A DNA stretch of 6,488 nt, from positions 1-6,488 of the forward strand of contig JAESUI010000325.1 in NCBI GenBank assembly GCA_016763135.1. Reading direction: 5' to 3'. The position numbers and the translations under genes are program-made. The stretch is from Flavobacteriales bacterium (GTDB lineage Bacteria > Bacteroidota > Bacteroidia > Flavobacteriales_E > Vicingaceae). Shown here piece after piece: positions 5,441 to 6,488 of the stretch. Below the pieces are notes generated by a model that ran no database searches, was not told the origin of the DNA, and was given only the letters and a program-made list of their open reading frames with translations. The stretch's first letter is position 1. Each line of letters begins with the position of its first letter.

Positions 5441-6481
5441 ATGAAAACACGAGTTATTATTGTTCTTATATTATCACTTCTAATCCATGAAGCAACTTTT
5501 GCACAGGGCTGTTGTTCTGGTGGTGGTGGAAACCCTATTGCAGGAGGTAATTCTACAGGAGTATTGAATAAAAATCAACTAGAAATTTCTGGTAGGTATC
5601 AGTATAATTACTCTGATGTATATTTTTCTAAAGACAGTGACACCTTAAATATGATTGACGGTTTAAGCAGTAGTTATTTGTTTTTAAAAGTCGATTATGG
5701 TTTGTCTGATAAATTTACCATGTCTATTGCCTCTGGTTATTATACTCAGAAAAAATTGGTTGAACTAGGTCAAACGGATACCGTTACTTCATCAGGTATT
5801 AGTGATTTAATAATATTTCCTAGGTATAGTGTTTTAAATAAAAAACGAGAAAATACTCGAACCGAATTAACTTTAGGCTTAGGAATAAAAATTCCACTAA
5901 GCTCCGGTGAAGATTCTACCCTAGTAGGGTATTCAGGTGAGAATGCCATTTATACCATTTCTCCACCAACAGTTCAAGTTTCATCTGGCTCTCAAGATTT
6001 AATACTCTATTCTTTTCTGTACCATGGATATCCGAAAAGAAAATTAAGGTTCTTTGCTAATGCACTATACATTAAAAAAGGGTATAATTCTATGGGACAA
6101 AAATTTGGTGACTATGTGAGCATGGGATTATTTGTTGGTAAAACAGTTTTTAAAAAAATTGGTGTAACTGTTCAATTAAAAGGTGAATGGATTGATAAAA
6201 TGCAAGTTGCCAAAACCGTTAGTGAAATTGACTTGGCCGTTTATGGCATAGACATGGTTTCTACTGGTTCTAAAAAAGTATTTTTTATCCCACAGTTGAG
6301 CTATACAGAAAAGAACCTTACCTTATTTGTTACTACAGAGGTTCCATTGTACCAATATTTAAATGGAGTTCAGGCAGGTTCTTTATATCAAGTTACAGCT
6401 GGTTTGACTTATCGTTTATTTGTAAAAAAACAAAAAGTAGTTCCAGAAAATACTTTCGAACTTGTTCCGATTCCAAAATAA
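5441..6481 (+). CDS. Outer-membrane beta-barrel protein with N-terminal GCCSGGGG motif (transporter-like)
   Basis: A 346-residue protein with a signal peptide at 1-21 (likely cleavage ATFA|QG). The mature N-terminus is QGCCSGGGGNPIAGG, a Cys-Cys glycine-rich tag. From about 45 on it shows alternating amphipathic strands: QLEISGRYQYNYSDV, FLKVDYGLSDKFTMSIASGY, GISDLIIFPRYSVL, TELTLGLGIKIPLSSG and LYQVTAGLTYRLF. The 'GISDL...PRYSVL...LGLGIKIP' pattern resembles the Phenol_MetA_deg / transporter-like outer-membrane family. It probably forms a barrel in the outer membrane. It follows the redoxin lipoprotein by 5 bases and is likely its operon partner. The CC pair may bind metal or form a disulfide with that partner; this is inference. 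The last strand is followed by a polar tail ending LVPIPK, not a typical terminal Phe, so assembly by the usual C-terminal signal is less clear. No terminator is visible before the window ends. Confidence 0.75.
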   Translation: MKTRVIIVLILSLLIHEATFAQGCCSGGGGNPIAGGNSTGVLNKNQLEISGRYQYNYSDVYFSKDSDTLNMIDGLSSSYLFLKVDYGLSDKFTMSIASGYYTQKKLVELGQTDTVTSSGISDLIIFPRYSVLNKKRENTRTELTLGLGIKIPLSSGEDSTLVGYSGENAIYTISPPTVQVSSGSQDLILYSFLYHGYPKRKLRFFANALYIKKGYNSMGQKFGDYVSMGLFVGKTVFKKIGVTVQLKGEWIDKMQVAKTVSEIDLAVYGIDMVSTGSKKVFFIPQLSYTEKNLTLFVTTEVPLYQYLNGVQAGSLYQVTAGLTYRLFVKKQKVVPENTFELVPIPK

Positions 6482-6488
6482 AGACTAG

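Overview
The window looks like a piece of chromosome from a marine or freshwater member of the Bacteroidota, most likely Flavobacteriales. The evidence is a low G+C content (judged by eye), a C-terminal type IX secretion (T9SS) sorting domain, a GldN-family protein, A-rich rather than Shine-Dalgarno-like leaders, a TAnnTTTG-type promoter box, and the 'GCNDENACNF...DGTC' and 'YYDGDNDGFGDP' modules common in secreted Bacteroidota proteins. No RNA genes, CRISPR arrays, insertion sequences or phage genes were seen.

Layout. (1) 1-1425 (+): the 3' part of a large secreted protein, with the tail of a beta-sandwich repeat, an NHL-like beta-propeller and a T9SS type A sorting domain. (2) 1439-1468: a hairpin with A/T flanks on both sides that can end transcription from both convergent neighbours. 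(3) 1468-2286 and 2406-3266 (both -): an orphan GldN-family protein and, upstream of it, a membrane-anchored protein with a TonB C-terminal domain. (4) 3267-3402: a divergent promoter region with a TAnnTTTG box facing the tonB-like gene and a phased array of TGTAAA repeats. (5) 3403-4242 (+): an unusual one-component regulator with a lipoprotein-type signal, a cysteine-containing extracytoplasmic domain, one membrane helix and a C-terminal OmpR-type winged helix, the reverse of the ToxR/CadC order. (6) 4243-4360: a spacer with three perfect inverted repeats in a row. (7) 4361-6481 (+): a tight three-gene cluster of a secreted heavy-metal-associated (HMA) protein, a thioredoxin-fold lipoprotein with a CSSC site, and an outer-membrane beta-barrel whose mature N-terminus carries GCCSGGGG.

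How the genes may work together (inference). Genes 4361-6481 form a likely envelope metal/thiol-redox unit: a CxxC metal-binding protein, a CxxC redox lipoprotein and an outer-membrane channel or barrel, all exported and all rich in paired cysteines. The membrane-spanning regulator just upstream could sense a metal or redox signal through its three extracytoplasmic cysteines and act on the TGTAAA array at its own promoter and that of the divergent tonB-like gene, or on the palindromes before the HMA gene. This regulator-plus-effector arrangement is the best candidate for a little-described system here. The GldN-like gene is a second oddity, because gldN normally sits at the end of gldKLMN.
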